A stretch of 64,000 nucleotides of DNA, from positions 380,001-444,000 of the forward strand of contig NZ_CP005084.1 in NCBI RefSeq assembly GCF_001563265.1. The letters are read 5' to 3'. This DNA is from Sphingobium sp. TKS. GTDB lineage: Bacteria; Pseudomonadota; Alphaproteobacteria; Sphingomonadales; Sphingomonadaceae. The notes below the pieces were generated by a model. The model searched no databases and was not told where the DNA came from. It saw nothing but the letters and a program-made list of their open reading frames with translations. Shown here piece by piece: positions 54,136 through 63,589 of the stretch (its first letter is position 1; every line of letters begins with the position of its first letter). The position numbers were made by a program, and so were the translations under genes.

Positions 54136-54684
54136 ATGACGCTGATCCTGTTCAACAAACCCTATGGCGTATTGTGCCAGTTCACCAACGAAAGCACTGG
54201 CCCGGCGCGTCCGACCCTGGCCGATTTCATTGACCGGCCCGGCGTCTACCCCGCCGGGCGGCTTGATCTCGACAGCGAAGGGCTGTTGTTGCTGACCGAC
54301 GATGGCCGGTTGCAGGCGCGAATTTCCGATCCCCGCTTCAAGACGCCGAAGACCTATCTCGTGCAGGTCGAGGGCGATCCCGACGCAGCGGCGCTGGAGG
54401 CGTTGCGGCGGGGCGTGACGCTCAAGGACGGCCCGACCTTGCCTGCGCAGGTCGAGCGCATAGACGATCCGGCGCTGTGGCCGCGCGATCCCCCGGTGCG
54501 GTTCCGCAAGAGCGTGCCGGATTGCTGGCTGCGGCTGACGATCCGCGAGGGACGCAACCGGCAGGTCCGGCGGATGACGGCGGCGGTGGGCCATCCGACG
54601 CTGCGGCTGGTGCGGTGGCGCATCGGTGACTGGTCGCTCGAAGGCATTGCCCAGGGGCAATGGCGCGAAGCGGAAGCCGGTTAG
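54136..54684 (+). CDS. rluE: 23S rRNA pseudouridine synthase, RluE-like
   Basis: A 182-residue RsuA-family pseudouridine synthase. [17 protein letters not shown] carries the catalytic aspartate (Asp44), and [19 protein letters not shown] is the conserved C-terminal motif. It has no N-terminal S4 domain and starts [11 protein letters not shown], which matches RluE (23S U2457) rather than RluB or RluF. It follows roxA by 6 bp and probably shares its mRNA. RluE versus another RsuA-family specificity cannot be settled without alignment. Confidence 0.87.
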   Translation: MTLILFNKPYGVLCQFTNESTGPARPTLADFIDRPGVYPAGRLDLDSEGLLLLTDDGRLQARISDPRFKTPKTYLVQVEGDPDAAALEALRRGVTLKDGPTLPAQVERIDDPALWPRDPPVRFRKSVPDCWLRLTIREGRNRQVRRMTAAVGHPTLRLVRWRIGDWSLEGIAQGQWREAEAG

Positions 54685-54691
54685 GCGACCG

Positions 54692-55366
54692 TCATCCCCG
54701 CTTCTTGGCGAACCAGATGACGTGCCGTGGCCCCTTGCCATTGCTGCGGGCGCGCACGGCGACCTCATCGACAATCAGGCCGGCGCGGGCGAGACGACGC
54801 GTAAAGGCGGCATCCGGCGCAGCCGACCATATCGCCACTATGCCGCCGGGCTTGAGCGCCGCGATGGCCGCTGATATGCCCTGCGTCGAATAAAGGCGAT
54901 CATTCGCCTGACGCACCAGCCCATCGGGCCCGTTGTCCACATCCAGAAGGATCGCGTCGTAAGTCCCGCTCCCCGCGCCGATCACATCGGCCACATCCGC
55001 CTGCACCAGGTGCACACGCGGATCATCAAGGCAGCCCGCCGCCAGCTCCGCCATCGGCCCCCGCGCCCAGTCGATAATCTCGGGCACCAGTTCAGCGACG
55101 GTGATCTGCCCGTTATCGTCCAGCGCGGCCAGCGCGGCGCGCAGCGTGAAACCCATGCCATAGCCGCCGATCAGCAGATGCGGCCGCGCCCGCCCGCGCA
55201 GTCGTTCGCAGGTGAGATTGGCCAGCGCCTCCTCCGATCCGCTCATCCGGCTGCTCATCAGCTCGTTGCGGTCGAGCACGATCATGAAGTCCCCGCCGCG
55301 TCGGTACAGGGTGAGTTCCGCGCCGCCGGGCACCTGAGCCGATCCAATAAATTCGCGAGCCTGCAT
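54692..55366 (-). CDS. Spermidine-synthase-like SAM-dependent protein
   Basis: A 224-residue Rossmann-fold protein of the spermidine synthase/SAM methyltransferase superfamily. LLIGGYGMGFTLRAALAAL is the glycine-rich loop, ITVAELVPEIIDWARG supplies the acidic residue after strand 2, and RVHLVQADVADVI and YDAILLDVDNGPDGL follow. ATG 55366 follows GAAGG. The N-terminal beta part is short and the polyamine-site signature is incomplete, so methyl or aminopropyl transfer is undecided. It converges with rluE, leaving 7 bp between them. Confidence 0.78.
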   Translation of the reverse strand: MQAREFIGSAQVPGGAELTLYRRGGDFMIVLDRNELMSSRMSGSEEALANLTCERLRGRARPHLLIGGYGMGFTLRAALAALDDNGQITVAELVPEIIDWARGPMAELAAGCLDDPRVHLVQADVADVIGAGSGTYDAILLDVDNGPDGLVRQANDRLYSTQGISAAIAALKPGGIVAIWSAAPDAAFTRRLARAGLIVDEVAVRARSNGKGPRHVIWFAKKRG

Positions 55367-55446
55367 ATCACCTTCTCTCGGCCTGACGTCCGTTCGTCAC
55401 CGGCGGGGGGTTTACGGCAAGGGAGCGCCGCGTCAAAGGAGGAAGC

Positions 55447-55899
55447 ATGCGTTATTTCCTCGACACTGAATATAATGGCTTTGGCGGCGAACTCATCAGC
55501 CTTGCGCTCGTCCCCGAATATGGCGACCAGGACTTTTACGTCTCTCTCCCCCTGCCGGCGGAGATCCACCCGTGGGTGGAGAAAAACGTCATTCCCTATC
55601 TCCGCTTCGTGCCACCGGGCGTCGACCATCAGTTGAACCGTAACGATGCGGCGCTGCATCTGGAGGCCTATCTGGCGAGCGATCGCGATCCACAGATCGT
55701 AGCGGATTGGCCCGACGACATCGCTTATTTCTGTAGCCTTCTCGTGACCGGCCCGGGGGAGATGATCGACCTGGACGGGCTTCATCTGGAACTCATCAAC
55801 GCGGCGGGATTCAGCGCGGCCGCCAATAGCAGGATGCCGCACAACGCCCTCCACGACGCCCATGCGCTCAAGAATTTCTATCTGAACCTGGCCGTCTGA
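55447..55899 (+). CDS. DEDDh-type 3'-5' exoribonuclease-like protein
   Basis: A 150-residue protein. FLDTEYNGFGG gives Asp6 and Glu8, ADWPDDIAYF gives Asp87/Asp90, and MPHNALHDAHAL gives His132 and Asp137. This is the acidic DEDDh set of small single-domain exoribonucleases such as the Rv2179c type. ATG 55447 follows AGGAGGAAGC. It should trim RNA or DNA 3' ends with two metal ions. The gene stands alone, divergent from the SAM-dependent protein. Physiological substrate unknown. Confidence 0.8.
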   Translation: MRYFLDTEYNGFGGELISLALVPEYGDQDFYVSLPLPAEIHPWVEKNVIPYLRFVPPGVDHQLNRNDAALHLEAYLASDRDPQIVADWPDDIAYFCSLLVTGPGEMIDLDGLHLELINAAGFSAAANSRMPHNALHDAHALKNFYLNLAV

Positions 55900-55946
55900 C
55901 CGGCTTGGCGCCATATCCGGATGGCTGACAGCTTTCCCAAAAGGCC

Positions 55947-56705
55947 TTAACTGAAAGCGACCTGCTCGATCTCCTGTGCCGTGGCCCGCAGCAGATCGAT
56001 CACGTCCGCCTGCGAAATCCTGCTCGCCCTCACGGATTGCGATACGGAGATGGCGGCGTGCACCACACCGTCGGGCCTTCTGATCGGCACGGCGGCGCAA
56101 GTCAGATCCTCCGCAATTTCCCCATCGTCGATCGCATAACCCTGCCGCGCGACCAGATCGAGTTCGCTCGCCAATGCATCGGCGTCGACGATGGTGCGCG
56201 GCGTCAGGGCGACGAAAGGCCCGTTAGCAAGATAGGCATCCCGCTCCTCACGGGGAAGATTGGCCAGCAGCACCTTTCCCATTCCGGAACAATAGGCCTC
56301 CAACTGCATTCCGACCCGGGTGAACAGTCCCGCCGCGCCCTGACCGATTTTCAGGCGATAGGTGACCATCTCATTTTCCAGCGTCCCCAGTTGGACGATG
56401 GTCCGCACCCGGACCGCCAGACGATGCAGCGCCGGCGCGGCGACATTGACGATCAGTTGCTTTTCATCGAGCCGCTGCAAAAGCTGCAAAAGCCTGGCCC
56501 CCGCGACGTGCCGCCCGCGCCCGACCGGCGTCAGATAGCCCTCCTCGACCAGCGTCGTCACCTGGCGGTGCGCCGTCGCCACGGGAATATCCGCAGACCT
56601 CGCCAGCGCGGACACGCTGTTCTGCCCGCCGTCCGCGACGACCTTCTCCAGCATCGCCAATGTCCGCTTGAGCGAACTGATCTGCGGCGTCTTCTTTCTC
56701 ATCAT
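55947..56705 (-). CDS. IclR-family transcriptional regulator
   Basis: A 252-residue IclR regulator. The N-terminal winged helix spans about 10-70 (LAMLEKVVADGGQNSVSALA, IPVATAHRQVTTLVEEGYL). The effector domain follows, with YCSGMGKVLLANLPREERDA and the conserved ...IDDGEIAEDLTCAAVPIRRP. It is divergent from acetaldehyde dehydrogenase/aldolase genes, the usual position of an IclR activator or repressor of an aromatic pathway (MhpR-like). The effector is probably an aromatic acid or pathway intermediate (inference). Its start is ATG 56705 or the adjacent 56702. Confidence 0.9.
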   Translation of the reverse strand: MMRKKTPQISSLKRTLAMLEKVVADGGQNSVSALARSADIPVATAHRQVTTLVEEGYLTPVGRGRHVAGARLLQLLQRLDEKQLIVNVAAPALHRLAVRVRTIVQLGTLENEMVTYRLKIGQGAAGLFTRVGMQLEAYCSGMGKVLLANLPREERDAYLANGPFVALTPRTIVDADALASELDLVARQGYAIDDGEIAEDLTCAAVPIRRPDGVVHAAISVSQSVRASRISQADVIDLLRATAQEIEQVAFS

Positions 56706-56802
56706 GTGAGATGATAGCGACTCCGCCCGGTAGCGCCAAGTCCAAAGCGCGCTTATTCTCCATGCCCAGAGGGATCGCCGCCCGCCGCGTTGGCAAAGGG
56801 CA

Positions 56803-56815
56803 TTCCGTTACGAAA
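56803..56815 (+). promoter_or_regulatory. Possible IclR operator before acetaldehyde dehydrogenase
   Basis: TTCCGT-T-ACGAAA is a near-palindrome (one mismatched pair) 13 bp before the dehydrogenase start and just ahead of its ribosome site GGAGGA. IclR-family operators are short palindromes of this size. A site this near the start would suit repression. Weak evidence only. Confidence 0.3.
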
Positions 56816-56828
56816 AGGCTGGAGGAAT

Positions 56829-57770
56829 ATGGCCAAGACCAAAGTTGCGATCATCGGGTCGGGCAATATCGGCACCGACCTGATGATAAAGATCATGCGT
56901 CTGTCGGAGACGCTGGAAATGGGCGCCTTCGTCGGCATCGATCCGGAATCCGATGGCCTCAAGCGCGCCGCGCGCATGGGCGTGCCCATCACGGCGGAGG
57001 GCATTGACGGCCTGATCGCGCTGGACGGGTTCAAGGACATCGCCATCATATTCGACGCGACGTCCGCCGGAGCGCACAAGCGTCACAACGAACTGCTCCA
57101 GGCCCATGGCAAGCGGGTGATCGACCTGACGCCTGCCGCCATCGGCCCCTACACCATTCCGCCCGTCAACGGCGAGACCAATCTCGACGCGTCGAACGTC
57201 AACATGGTGACCTGCGGCGGACAGGCGACCATCCCCATCGTCCACGCCGTCAACCGCGTGGCGAAGGTGCATTATGGCGAGATCGTCGCCTCCATCTCCT
57301 CGAAAAGCGCCGGTCCCGGCACCCGCGCCAATATCGACGAGTTCACCGAAACCACCAGCCAGGCGATCGTGGACGTGGGCGGCGCGACGCGGGGCAAGGC
57401 GATCATCATCCTCAACCCGGCCGAGCCACCGCTGATCATGCGCGACACCGTCTATTGCCTGTGCGAAGAGGCCAGTCAGGACGAAATCCGCGCCAGCATC
57501 GACCGCATGGTGGCCGAAGTGCAGACCTATGTGCCGGGTTACCGGCTGAAGCAGGCGGTGCAGTTCGAACATATCGGGTCGAACCGTCCGCTGCGCATTC
57601 CCGAGATGGATGGGGAATATACCGGCCTCAAGGTCAGCGTCTTCCTGGAGGTCGAAGGGGCCGCCCATTATTTGCCCGATTATGCCGGCAATCTCGACAT
57701 CATGACCTCGGCTGCGCTGCGCACCGCCGAAAAGATCGCCGTCCGCATGCATGAAGGAGCCGCGGCATGA
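56829..57770 (+). CDS. mhpF: Acetaldehyde dehydrogenase (acetylating)
   Basis: A 313-residue CoA-acylating aldehyde dehydrogenase of the BphJ/DmpF/MhpF family. The N-terminal [17 protein letters not shown] is the NAD-binding loop. Cys129 in MVTCGGQAT is the catalytic thiol, and [19 protein letters not shown] is the family signature. It converts acetaldehyde, CoA and NAD to acetyl-CoA, receiving the aldehyde through a channel from the aldolase encoded next (stop/start overlap ATGA). Together they finish the meta-cleavage pathway of catechols or hydroxyphenylpropionate. ATG 56829 follows GGAGGA. Confidence 0.95.
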   Translation: MAKTKVAIIGSGNIGTDLMIKIMRLSETLEMGAFVGIDPESDGLKRAARMGVPITAEGIDGLIALDGFKDIAIIFDATSAGAHKRHNELLQAHGKRVIDLTPAAIGPYTIPPVNGETNLDASNVNMVTCGGQATIPIVHAVNRVAKVHYGEIVASISSKSAGPGTRANIDEFTETTSQAIVDVGGATRGKAIIILNPAEPPLIMRDTVYCLCEEASQDEIRASIDRMVAEVQTYVPGYRLKQAVQFEHIGSNRPLRIPEMDGEYTGLKVSVFLEVEGAAHYLPDYAGNLDIMTSAALRTAEKIAVRMHEGAAA

Positions 57771-58786
57771 CCTTCGATCCGACCCAGACCAAGCTCTATA
57801 TCCAGGACGTCACGCTGCGCGACGGGATGCACGCCGTGCGGCATCAATATGGCATCGACCATGTGAAGAAGATCGCCAAGGCGCTGGACGACGCAAAAGT
57901 GGACGCCATTGAGGTCGCCCATGGCGACGGGCTCAGCGGATCGTCCTTCAACTATGGCTTCGGCGCGCACACGGATTATGAGTGGATCGCCGCTGTGGCG
58001 GAAGTGCTGGAGCATAGCGTGCTCACCACGCTGCTGCTGCCCGGCATCGGCACGGTCCACGATCTGAAGCATGCCTATGATCTGGGCGTGCGTTCGGTAC
58101 GCATCGCGACCCATTGCACCGAGGCGGACGTTTCAAAACAGCATATCGAGGCGGCGCGCAACCTGGGCATGGATGTCTCAGGCTTCCTGATGATGAGCCA
58201 TATGACCGACCCCGAAGCGCTGGCGCAACAGGCCAAGCTGATGGAAGATTATGGCGCGCATTGCGTCTATGTCACCGACAGCGGCGGCGCGCTCAATATG
58301 GAAGAATATGCGGCGCGGCTGCAGGCCTATGACCGGGTGTTGAAGCCCGAGACGCAGCGCGGCGTTCATGCCCACCACAATCTTTCGCTGGGCGTCGCCA
58401 ATTCGATCGTCGCCGTGCAGAACGGCGCGATCCGCGTCGATGCCAGCCTGGCCGGCATGGGGGCGGGCGCCGGCAATGCGCCGCTGGAAGTGTTCATCGC
58501 CGCCGCCGACCGCTATGGCTGGAACCATGGCTGCGATCTCTATGCGCTGATGGACGCCGCCGAAGAGCTGGTCCGTCCGTTGCAGGACCGGCCCGTGCGC
58601 GTGGATCGCGAAACCCTGACGCTGGGCTATGCGGGCGTCTATTCCAGCTTCCTGCGCCATGCGGAAAAGGCGGCTCAGGACTATGGGCTCGACACACGCG
58701 CCATCCTGGCCGAAGTCGGGCGTCGCAAGATGGTCGGCGGCCAAGAAGATATGATCGTCGACGTCGCGCTGGACCTGCGGCGATAG
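57767..58786 (+). CDS. mhpE: 4-hydroxy-2-oxovalerate aldolase
   Basis: A 339-residue class II aldolase of the BphI/DmpG/MhpE family. [15 protein letters not shown] gives Arg18, Asp19 and His22, and [14 protein letters not shown] supplies the metal-binding histidines. [17 protein letters not shown] is also conserved. It splits 4-hydroxy-2-oxovalerate to pyruvate and acetaldehyde and passes the aldehyde directly to the dehydrogenase. No 2-oxopent-4-enoate hydratase or ring-cleavage gene is in the window. A short imperfect hairpin (AGGGCATG 58795-58802 with CATGCCCT 58821-58828) follows the stop and may act as a terminator. Confidence 0.95.
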   Translation: MTFDPTQTKLYIQDVTLRDGMHAVRHQYGIDHVKKIAKALDDAKVDAIEVAHGDGLSGSSFNYGFGAHTDYEWIAAVAEVLEHSVLTTLLLPGIGTVHDLKHAYDLGVRSVRIATHCTEADVSKQHIEAARNLGMDVSGFLMMSHMTDPEALAQQAKLMEDYGAHCVYVTDSGGALNMEEYAARLQAYDRVLKPETQRGVHAHHNLSLGVANSIVAVQNGAIRVDASLAGMGAGAGNAPLEVFIAAADRYGWNHGCDLYALMDAAEELVRPLQDRPVRVDRETLTLGYAGVYSSFLRHAEKAAQDYGLDTRAILAEVGRRKMVGGQEDMIVDVALDLRR

Positions 58787-59002
58787 TGAAGTGGAGGGCA
58801 TGATGTGCTTAGGAGGTTGACATGCCCTTCCATCATGATTCTAATGCAAAGGCGGTTTGCACTTGCTCCAGCCAATCTCTGTTGTTTCCCGCGCTAATCG
58901 GAACATGAACGAGGGCCGGAATCTGGAACGCGAAAATCGCCCACGAACGGCTATTGGGTCGGATGCCGCGGCTACGCAACCGTCACGCCAAATATCCGCT
59001 CG

Positions 59003-60052
59003 CTACTCGAGGTAACCAGCTCGGAGAGATGCCAGGTCCAGCTTTGTTAAACCGATCTCTTGTTCGAGATAGTTTTCCACCGAACCCCATCGGCTATCGA
59101 TCTCGTTAAATGCATGGCTGAGAAATGGGGTGCCGTCGGCGTCCTTCAGAGGCTGCGGTTTAGCCGCTGCCGGGTTCTGCTGATATTTCGCGAAAAACAT
59201 GGCAACCGGATTGTTCGCCTGGGCGGCGGTGTCGATCTTGGGCATTTCCCATTCTGGCCGCCTGTAGGTGGTCGAGAGATGATAGTCGGCGACGATCGTA
59301 TCGCGCGGAACGCCCAGGGCGGACAAAATCATTGCCGTGACGAAGCCGGTGCGGTCCTGTCCCGCCGAACAATTATAGGCGATGGCCCCCTTTCGGGCGA
59401 GCAGATCCTGGAAAATCAAACGCAATTGCGGCGCCATCATGGCCGGCATGTTACGATAGACACCCTGCCCATTTTTCGGTGCGCCGCCGCCAGTCAACGT
59501 CAGCATCGAATAGCCGACGGCCTGATAGGGCACAGCGTCGATACGGGTAGGGGCGATCACCCGCTCCTCGCTCGACCGCAAATCGACCAGGTTCGCGAGC
59601 TTGAGCGCGTGGATCTGCTGCACATCCGCGTCGGTCAGAAGCGGCTGACCGCCGGAACGATAGATCAGACCCCAGCGGACATGCTTGCCTTCGGCGGCCG
59701 GATAACCGCCAATGTCGCGGAAGTTCGATCCCTGTTGCAGGGGCAGCACGCGCTCCGCGACGCGCACCATATCGCCCGACTTGTGGCCCTTCAGCAGGAA
59801 ATAGGCACGTTCGCCGGCTGCTACCTTCACCGTTTCCGTGCCGTCGCGATCCTCCTTGGACACCAATTTCGCATCGTTCGGCTTTGCGCCGGGATCATCG
59901 GAGAGAAAAATGTCGACAGGTTCCCGACCGGTCCAGCTGATCGTCAGAGTGTCTGGGGCCGTCCGCGTCACCAGCGGAGCCTCGACAGGCGCGGCATGGG
60001 CCGTGCTGACAAACAGCAGCGCGATCAGGGGCAAGGTGGTCTGAAGCTTCAT
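59003..60052 (-). CDS. Exported tyrosine-phosphatase-like protein with altered P-loop
   Basis: A 349-residue exported protein with signal MKLQTTLPLIALLFVSTAHA. A beta-sandwich-like N-terminal part (about 25-100) precedes a tyrosine phosphatase domain of the LipA/IphP type: NFRDIGGYPAAEGKHVRWG, LANLVDLRSSEER (Asp157) and the P-loop NCSAGQDRTGF with Cys228 and Arg234. The residue before the catalytic cysteine is Asn227, where the family almost always has His; this should raise the thiol pKa and may weaken activity. Substrates of related secreted enzymes include phosphotyrosine and phosphoinositides. It is downstream of the TonB receptor by 105 bp on the same strand. Confidence 0.82.
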   Translation of the reverse strand: MKLQTTLPLIALLFVSTAHAAPVEAPLVTRTAPDTLTISWTGREPVDIFLSDDPGAKPNDAKLVSKEDRDGTETVKVAAGERAYFLLKGHKSGDMVRVAERVLPLQQGSNFRDIGGYPAAEGKHVRWGLIYRSGGQPLLTDADVQQIHALKLANLVDLRSSEERVIAPTRIDAVPYQAVGYSMLTLTGGGAPKNGQGVYRNMPAMMAPQLRLIFQDLLARKGAIAYNCSAGQDRTGFVTAMILSALGVPRDTIVADYHLSTTYRRPEWEMPKIDTAAQANNPVAMFFAKYQQNPAAAKPQPLKDADGTPFLSHAFNEIDSRWGSVENYLEQEIGLTKLDLASLRAGYLE

Positions 60053-60119
60053 GGGACGTTCCTCTTCGGAGCCTTTATCGGCAACCTTGGCGCAATATTG
60101 TGAAATCCAAATGGCGGAG

Positions 60120-60150
60120 GGGGACGATGGCGACCCAGCCCATCGTCCCC
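60120..60150 (-). terminator. Hairpin after TonB receptor gene
   Basis: GGGGACGATGG (60120-60130) pairs perfectly with CCATCGTCCCC (60140-60150) across a 9-base loop, just after the receptor stop on the minus strand. There is no uridine run, so it may reduce rather than stop transcription into the phosphatase gene. Confidence 0.5.
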
Positions 60151-60157
60151 GCCCTCG

Positions 60158-62539
60158 TTAGAAGCGAAGATTGATCTCGCCGCCAAAGGTGCGTGGCTCG
60201 TTGAAGAAACCATTGAGGCCCGAGGTCGGGCTGAGCGCTTTGTAGAACAGATGCCGTTCGTTGAAGAGATTGCGTGCCCACAGCGCGAAGCTGACCTTCG
60301 CGTCCATACTGCCTGTCTCCACGTCGGCGATCGCGAGGCGGCCATTCACGATGAAGGCTTTTTCGCCGATCGGCTGATAGACATTCGATGCGCTGCCCGA
60401 ACCGACATAGACCGGGTCGTTGGCATTGACATAGAAGCCCGAGTCATAATTGCCGTCCAGATGCGCGCGGATGGTGAAGCCGTTCATCGGTAGCTCGTAA
60501 TCGATCGCGCCGCTGGCCGCATATTTGGGCGTATAGGTCTGATAGATCGGCACCACGGTCGGGCTGATGACGCCCGTCGCATTCGGATAGGGGTTCACCG
60601 TCGAGGGGATGCGGACATATTGATAGGCGTAGGAAGCCGACAGCGTCAGGCCCTCCAGCGGATTGACCGTCAGTTCCGCCTCGATGCCGTGCACGCCGCC
60701 CTCGCCCGGCGCGTTCACCGTCGACAGCGTGGTACGCGTCTGGCGCACGCCGCCGGTTTCATAAGGTCGGCTGAAGTCGACCTGGATATTTTTGTAGGTT
60801 CCGGCATAGGCGGCGATGTTAAAACGCCCGTGATTGTCGAAAAACTCAGTCTTCGCGCCAATTTCGAAGATGGACACCGATTCCGGGTTGAAAGGGTCAT
60901 ATTCCTGCGAGCGAGAATTGGCTCCACCTGATTTGTAGCCGGTTGACCATTTGCCGTAGACATGCATGTCCTGGCTGAGATCGATGGCGAGATTGACCAT
61001 CGGGTCGACCCGCGACCAGCTGGCGTCCAGCCCGATCTCGCCGGACACGCCGTTGCGATTCACAGGCAGCGCGCCGTTCACGATCTCCAGCGCGCCATGC
61101 TTGCTGTCCCTGGTCCAGCGCAGGCCGCCGGTAAGGTGTACGGCGTCGTTCAGGATGTCGGGCGTCCAGGTCGCCTGGCCGAAGGCGCCGATGCTCTTCG
61201 TCGTGACATGGCTGGCGCGGTCGATCCGCTGCGCGGCGGGATCGAGCGAAAGGACCGTGTAGGCAGATCCAGCGGCGTTGGTGAACATGTTGGTGTTGTA
61301 CGCCTGCGCATTGTCCGACACATGTTCGCGATAGTAGAGCGCGCCGGCGACGAACCTAACCCGGCCGACATCGCCGATCGCCTGCAATTCCTGGCTTCGC
61401 TGATTTTGCCAGAAATGCGCAAGGCTGTAGCGGGCAAACTGAAAGTTGGTGAAGCCGCCAGCAGCGTTCGCGGCCAACGACGCGGCGGGCGAGGACATGG
61501 AGGTCGAGGCGGACGCATTGTCAAATTGGCTCTGGCGCAACTTGCGATACGAGCTGATCGACTTCAGCGTCAGTTCGGGCACGGCCTGCCATTCAAGCGT
61601 CAGGCGATGGCCGTGCACATTGCCAACGCTCGGCTGCAACGGCACGCCGACATTGGCGGTACGCACGCGATCAGGCTGGACGGTGGCGATCGCAGCGCGC
61701 GTGTTGGTACCGGGCGCGACCAGGTTGAGGTAGAGCGAGGTCGATTCATCCTTCGAGATGTCGAAGGAATAGTCAGCGCTGAAATCGGACGAGGGCTTCC
61801 AGAGCGCTTCGACATGCAGGCCGCGCTTGTCATATTGGTTGAAGCCATCGGCGCCGGAGAGCGGGTTTTTCACCAGCGGGTCGCGATGTGCGACCACGCC
61901 GTCGATCTTGACCGCGATATCGTTGAACGACGGCAGATCCAGATGCATCTCGCCCTTATAGGCGCCGAAATTGCCGATGCCGCCCGTGGCGTTCATGTGC
62001 AGTTCGCCGCTCGGCTTCCTGGTGATGATATTGACGGCGCCGCCTTCGGTGTTGCGTCCGAACAGGGTGCCTTGGGGGCCCTTCAACACTTCGACATTCT
62101 CGATGTCGAACAGCGCCGTGCCCAGACCCTGGGCGCGGCCCAGATAGACGCCGTCGATATAGACGCCGACGCCCTGATCGCGCGCAGGCTGGTTGGCGTC
62201 CGACAGCACGCCGATGCCCCGGATGTTCACGACCAGCGCGGAACTGCGTGAGTAGAAGGGCGCGATCTTCAGGGAGGGAATGGAGCCATCGCCCAGGTCG
62301 ACAAGTGACGTGACATGGCGGTTGATCAAGTCCTCTCCCCGCATCACGGAGATGGAGATCGGGGTGGCTTGGAGACTTTCGGGACGCTTCTGGGCGGTGA
62401 CGACAACCATCGCAAGGCCGCTGTCATCCAGTGACGCGTCGGCCGCGACAGCGTCAGCGGCACCCGCATGCGTTGTGCTCAAGGCGACGAATATGAGGCT
62501 GGAGGCCGTCAAGGCCACCCGGCTGCGCATGCTGATCAT
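60158..62539 (-). CDS. TonB-dependent receptor
   Basis: A 793-residue outer-membrane receptor. ATG 62539 follows AAGGGGAA; signal ends near THAGAADA. MVVVTAQKRPESLQATPISI is the typical sphingomonad plug start. VVNIRGIGVLSDANQPARDQ, VEVLKGPQGTLFGRNTEGGA and a barrel ending in FGGEINLRF complete the family pattern. Many relatives import terpenoid, aromatic or other organic ligands, but none can be named here. The gene is followed by the exported phosphatase-like gene. Confidence 0.92.
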   Translation of the reverse strand: MISMRSRVALTASSLIFVALSTTHAGAADAVAADASLDDSGLAMVVVTAQKRPESLQATPISISVMRGEDLINRHVTSLVDLGDGSIPSLKIAPFYSRSSALVVNIRGIGVLSDANQPARDQGVGVYIDGVYLGRAQGLGTALFDIENVEVLKGPQGTLFGRNTEGGAVNIITRKPSGELHMNATGGIGNFGAYKGEMHLDLPSFNDIAVKIDGVVAHRDPLVKNPLSGADGFNQYDKRGLHVEALWKPSSDFSADYSFDISKDESTSLYLNLVAPGTNTRAAIATVQPDRVRTANVGVPLQPSVGNVHGHRLTLEWQAVPELTLKSISSYRKLRQSQFDNASASTSMSSPAASLAANAAGGFTNFQFARYSLAHFWQNQRSQELQAIGDVGRVRFVAGALYYREHVSDNAQAYNTNMFTNAAGSAYTVLSLDPAAQRIDRASHVTTKSIGAFGQATWTPDILNDAVHLTGGLRWTRDSKHGALEIVNGALPVNRNGVSGEIGLDASWSRVDPMVNLAIDLSQDMHVYGKWSTGYKSGGANSRSQEYDPFNPESVSIFEIGAKTEFFDNHGRFNIAAYAGTYKNIQVDFSRPYETGGVRQTRTTLSTVNAPGEGGVHGIEAELTVNPLEGLTLSASYAYQYVRIPSTVNPYPNATGVISPTVVPIYQTYTPKYAASGAIDYELPMNGFTIRAHLDGNYDSGFYVNANDPVYVGSGSASNVYQPIGEKAFIVNGRLAIADVETGSMDAKVSFALWARNLFNERHLFYKALSPTSGLNGFFNEPRTFGGEINLRF

Positions 62540-62985
62540 GATTTTCCCCTTGGATCGAACCTGTCTCTTCGGACCGGTCTCGCAGCGTCACTAGGGAAGC
62601 GATGTTGCAACTGCACGAATGATCGGTGACTCTTTTGCGATGCTTCTGCTGAACTTTTAAGACTGGGTATGTCCAGCTGGGCCATCGCCTGTTGAGCAGC
62701 GCATCCCGATTGGGGGAGGGCTGCTTTCGGGAACGCGAGGTGCGCTTGGTTTACGTCACGCTGCTTTATGATCAACTGTGCTCAGGCCCACATTTCCAGG
62801 TCGTTAACGGGCTGGGGCATGCCAATGCCTCAATGGCGCCCTTCGATTTCGTTTCTGGCGGCCTCTGTCATGGGGACTGTCATGAATGCGCTGCGGGTCA
62901 GCTTCCGAAGCGCTGCCGCTTGATCGATAGCGTCCAGCCTGGCAAAGTCGAAAGGCTCGCCCATTTCATCCAAACTGTCACCAGC
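62540..62985. other. Intergenic region and left flank of mobile debris
   Basis: About 446 bp between the TonB receptor start and the transposase remnant. The first 100 bp should hold the receptor promoter. The rest has no recognised gene. One small minus-strand frame (62830-62991, 53 codons from [23 protein letters not shown]...) has plausible composition but no known match, and it stops where transposase similarity begins, so it could be a truncated gene. I see no clear terminal inverted repeat. Confidence 0.35.
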
Positions 62986-63288
62986 GGTCATGTCGACATC
63001 GCCTATGTCAATCAGGGCTATAGCTGGGACCGTGCCGCCGATGCCGCAGCGACGCACGGTATCATGCTGGAGGTCGTCAAGCTGCCCGAAGCCAATCACG
63101 GCTTCGTCCTCTTGCCACGTCGTTGGGTTGTCGAGCGGTCATTCGCATGGGCGACCCGCTTTCGGCGCCTCGTCAAAGACTATGAGCGTTATGCCCAAAT
63201 GCTCGCCGGACTGCACCTCACCGCCTTCGCCCGCATCATGATGGAACAGGCGGCCACAATCGCCTCTCATCCAAGAAGTAATCGCTGA
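62986..63288 (+). pseudogene. IS5-family transposase, C-terminal remnant
   Basis: About 100 residues match the end of IS5-type transposases: [19 protein letters not shown], then [40 protein letters not shown] and [18 protein letters not shown]. The late catalytic acid is retained in the ERS/YERY region, but the N-terminal DNA-binding domain and first acidic residues are missing. The frame continues upstream to 62692 with unrelated sequence, showing truncation rather than a short gene. Some usual residues have changed (for example NHG where relatives have RG), consistent with decay. Confidence 0.72.
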
Positions 63289-63589
63289 CATCGACGGCGA
63301 CGCATCCGAGATCATGTTGCTGATCCATTGGGCGGGCGGCGTCCATACCGAGGTACGACTGCCCAAGCGCTGCAAGGGACAGCGTAACAGCGCCCCGGCC
63401 GACGTCATTGTCGTCGTGCGCCAACTCGTGCTCATCGCCAATGACGAGCTGATCGATGGGATACTCAACCGGAACGGGCTGATGACCGGGCACGGCAACC
63501 GCTGGACGCGTGAACGGGTCACCGCGCTATCCACCTGGTGGAAAGCTGGGTGTCACGTCACTCTGGTCTCGACCCATGCACGAACATGA
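63289..63589 (+). pseudogene. Serine recombinase, C-terminal remnant
   Basis: The frame [63 protein letters not shown] matches the C-terminal part of large serine recombinases (helical/zinc-ribbon region and the recombinase helix that reads NRxGLxTGxGxxWT). The catalytic N-terminal resolvase domain is absent. It abuts the IS5 remnant on the left. Family similarity is lost after VTALS, about 63530, probably where the IS110 element begins. Confidence 0.62.
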
